Of a DNA stretch of 11,086 nucleotides, positions 7,643 through 11,086 are shown piece after piece. Each line of letters starts with the position of its first letter. Position 1 is the stretch's first letter. Made by a program: the position numbers and the translations under genes. The DNA is from Synergistaceae bacterium (lineage in GTDB: Bacteria > Synergistota > Synergistia > Synergistales > Aminobacteriaceae). The stretch spans positions 1 to 11,086 of the forward strand of contig WRKN01000071.1 of NCBI GenBank assembly GCA_009778055.1. The letters run 5' to 3'. Under the pieces are notes generated by a model. That model was not told where the DNA came from. It was given only the letters and a program-made list of their open reading frames with translations, and searched no databases.

Positions 7643-8282
7643 CTGCCAACTACCCCCAAAGAAGATTTACCGGCGTAAACTTTGTCGCCGACCTTAACTG
7701 TTAATTCTACCCCCGCGGGAAGATAAATGTCAACTTTTGAACCCAGTTTTATCATTCCGTAGCGCTCTCCGGCGGAAAGAACGTCCCCGCGCCTGACGCG
7801 GCAGACTATGCGCCTGGCCAGCAAACCGGCTATCTGAACGAGCAGAACCGGCCCGTACGAAGTGTTCAGCCCCACGTAATGCCGTTCGTTCACCTCGGAG
7901 GCTTTGGGGGCGAAGGCGGCGAGCTTTTTACCGGGCACGTACTCTATATACTCGACCGCGCCCTCGCAGGGCGCTCGATTGACGTGCACGCTGAACGGGT
8001 TCATGAAGATTCCGACCTTAACGGAAGCGCCGGTGAACGGATGCGTTGCCGGCTCTATCTCCACTACCCTGCCGTCCGCCGGGGAGGCGAAGACGTTCTC
8101 CCCCTCCGGGAAAACGCGCTCCGGGTCGCGGTAAAACCACAGCGCCAAACCCAAAAGGGCGAAGGTTAAAATAGCGAAGACCCCCGCGCCGGGCCAACAC
8201 CACGACAGAAACGTAAAAAGCGCGGACAGAGCGGCAAAGGTTACGATAGTCGGCAGCCCGTCTTTTGCCGGCTTCAATCCCC

Positions 8283-8286
<4 letters not shown>
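7639..8286 (-). CDS. psd: Phosphatidylserine decarboxylase proenzyme, short archaetidylserine-type
   Basis: The enzyme decarboxylates phosphatidylserine to phosphatidylethanolamine, using the product of the next gene. It is 215 residues long from the GTG start, typical of the short class and shorter than the E. coli enzyme. Two hydrophobic segments (about 12-30 and 33-51) anchor it. FYRDPER (51-57), SPADGRVV (68-75), a conserved region around NPFSVHVNR (96-104) and ERYGMIKLGSKVD (174-186) follow. Cleavage between Gly182 and Ser183 would give beta and alpha chains, with Ser183 becoming the pyruvoyl group. GTG 8286 overlaps the gyrA stop as GTGA but has AAGGA directly abutting it. TTG 8277 is better placed, with AAGGAG 8 nt upstream, and would give the family-like N-terminus M-KPAKDGLP. 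Either way it is the middle gene of an operon with gyrA and pssA. Confidence 0.95.
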
Positions 8287-10823
<2,537 letters not shown>

Positions 10824-11045
10824 ATAAAAGCGCCCTCCGAAGCATGTGATCCGCAAAATGAACAGGCCCTTACCGCAGCCGATAAGGACGCAACGTACGT
10901 GCCTATTTTAACATTATTTCGATTGAGTCGTTTGTAGCCGGTCATCCCGAACAATTTGCAGTTCTTCGCGGCAGCGTGACAATAGAGCGACACACATATA
11001 GTGTCCAATCTGAAAACCCGCTATCTTTTTAAATCGTAAACCAAA
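10824..11045. other. Gene-free leader region upstream of gyrA
   Basis: About 220 nt without a credible gene. It holds the gyrA ribosome site, an ACGTACGT palindrome at 10893-10900, a candidate extended -10 at 10905-10913, and a small inverted repeat GACAC-7 nt-GTGTC at 10989-11005 that could be an operator but is too short to assert. I see no tRNA fold or riboswitch. A 62-codon minus-strand frame (10820-11008) runs across it, but it overlaps the gyrA start and resembles nothing known to me. Confidence 0.6.
10905..10913 (-). promoter_or_regulatory. Candidate extended -10 promoter of the gyrA-psd-pssA operon
   Basis: The minus strand reads TGTTAAAAT, an extended -10 element. Transcription would begin near 10898, giving a leader of about 75 nt before ATG 10823. 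No convincing -35 hexamer is present 16-18 nt upstream. The surrounding 11-mer is identical to that upstream of the ankyrin gene. Called from consensus by eye. Confidence 0.35.
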
Positions 11046-11076
11046 GCACTACACCCCAAGAAGAGAAGTGTAGTGC
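11046..11076. terminator. Strong stem-loop at the right edge, probable terminator of a gene outside the window
   Basis: GCACTACAC (11046-11054) pairs perfectly with GTGTAGTGC (11068-11076) around a 13-nt loop. On the minus strand it is followed by TTTGGTTTAC, a weak T-tract, so it most likely ends a minus-strand gene lying to the right and insulates gyrA from it. On the plus strand the flank (CTAGCTATTT) is cut by the window edge. It could also be a transcription-factor site, but the stem length favours a terminator. Confidence 0.5.
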
Positions 11077-11086
11077 CTAGCTATTT

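Noticed and set aside
10989..11005. Inverted repeat GACAC-7 nt-GTGTC upstream of gyrA
   Set aside because: A 5-bp arm is expected by chance in a gap of this size; there is no second copy or clear promoter overlap to support an operator.

Overview
The window is a moderately GC-rich bacterial chromosomal segment. I see no insertion sequence, phage gene, CRISPR array, tRNA or rRNA. The gene set suggests an anaerobic diderm: an iron-sulfur aldo/keto reductase, a large hybrid kinase with a REC-HD-GYP partner, and two-step phosphatidylethanolamine synthesis. The kinase core and the kinase/HD-GYP pairing resemble proteins common in Synergistota, some Clostridia and treponemes. Synergistota is my best guess, but it rests on remembered protein style and not on a marker-gene comparison.

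Layout. (1) At the left edge, on the minus strand, is the N-terminal part of a membrane-anchored ankyrin-repeat protein, cut by the window. (2) A 144-nt divergent intergenic region with a good -10 box leads into a plus-strand cluster: an aldo/keto reductase with a C-terminal 2x[4Fe-4S] module, a 1225-residue hybrid histidine kinase, and a REC-HD-GYP response regulator that starts 3 nt after the kinase stop. (3) A bidirectional hairpin terminator separates this cluster from a convergent minus-strand operon. (4) That operon is transcribed right to left as gyrA, then psd (phosphatidylserine decarboxylase), then pssA (phosphatidylserine synthase), with junctions that overlap or nearly touch. (5) To the right of gyrA are about 220 nt without a gene, holding a candidate promoter, and then a strong stem-loop that probably terminates a gene outside the window.

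How the genes work together. The kinase appears to combine a TauE/SafE (TSUP) permease-like membrane module, an extracytoplasmic dCache sensor, a complete HisKA/HATPase core, a receiver and an HPt domain. All phosphorelay residues are present, so a relay His640 > Asp937 > His1085 > Asp55 of the downstream regulator is plausible. The output would be control of cyclic-di-GMP breakdown by the HD-GYP domain. The reductase upstream may be co-transcribed and could mark a redox or sulfur-compound theme, but that is inference. psd and pssA together make phosphatidylethanolamine; their coupling to gyrA ties membrane-lipid synthesis to a housekeeping topoisomerase transcript.

The most unusual item is the TSUP-like permease module fused to the hybrid kinase, together with its HD-GYP partner, whose metal site appears to depart from the trinuclear type. 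The remaining genes belong to well-known families.
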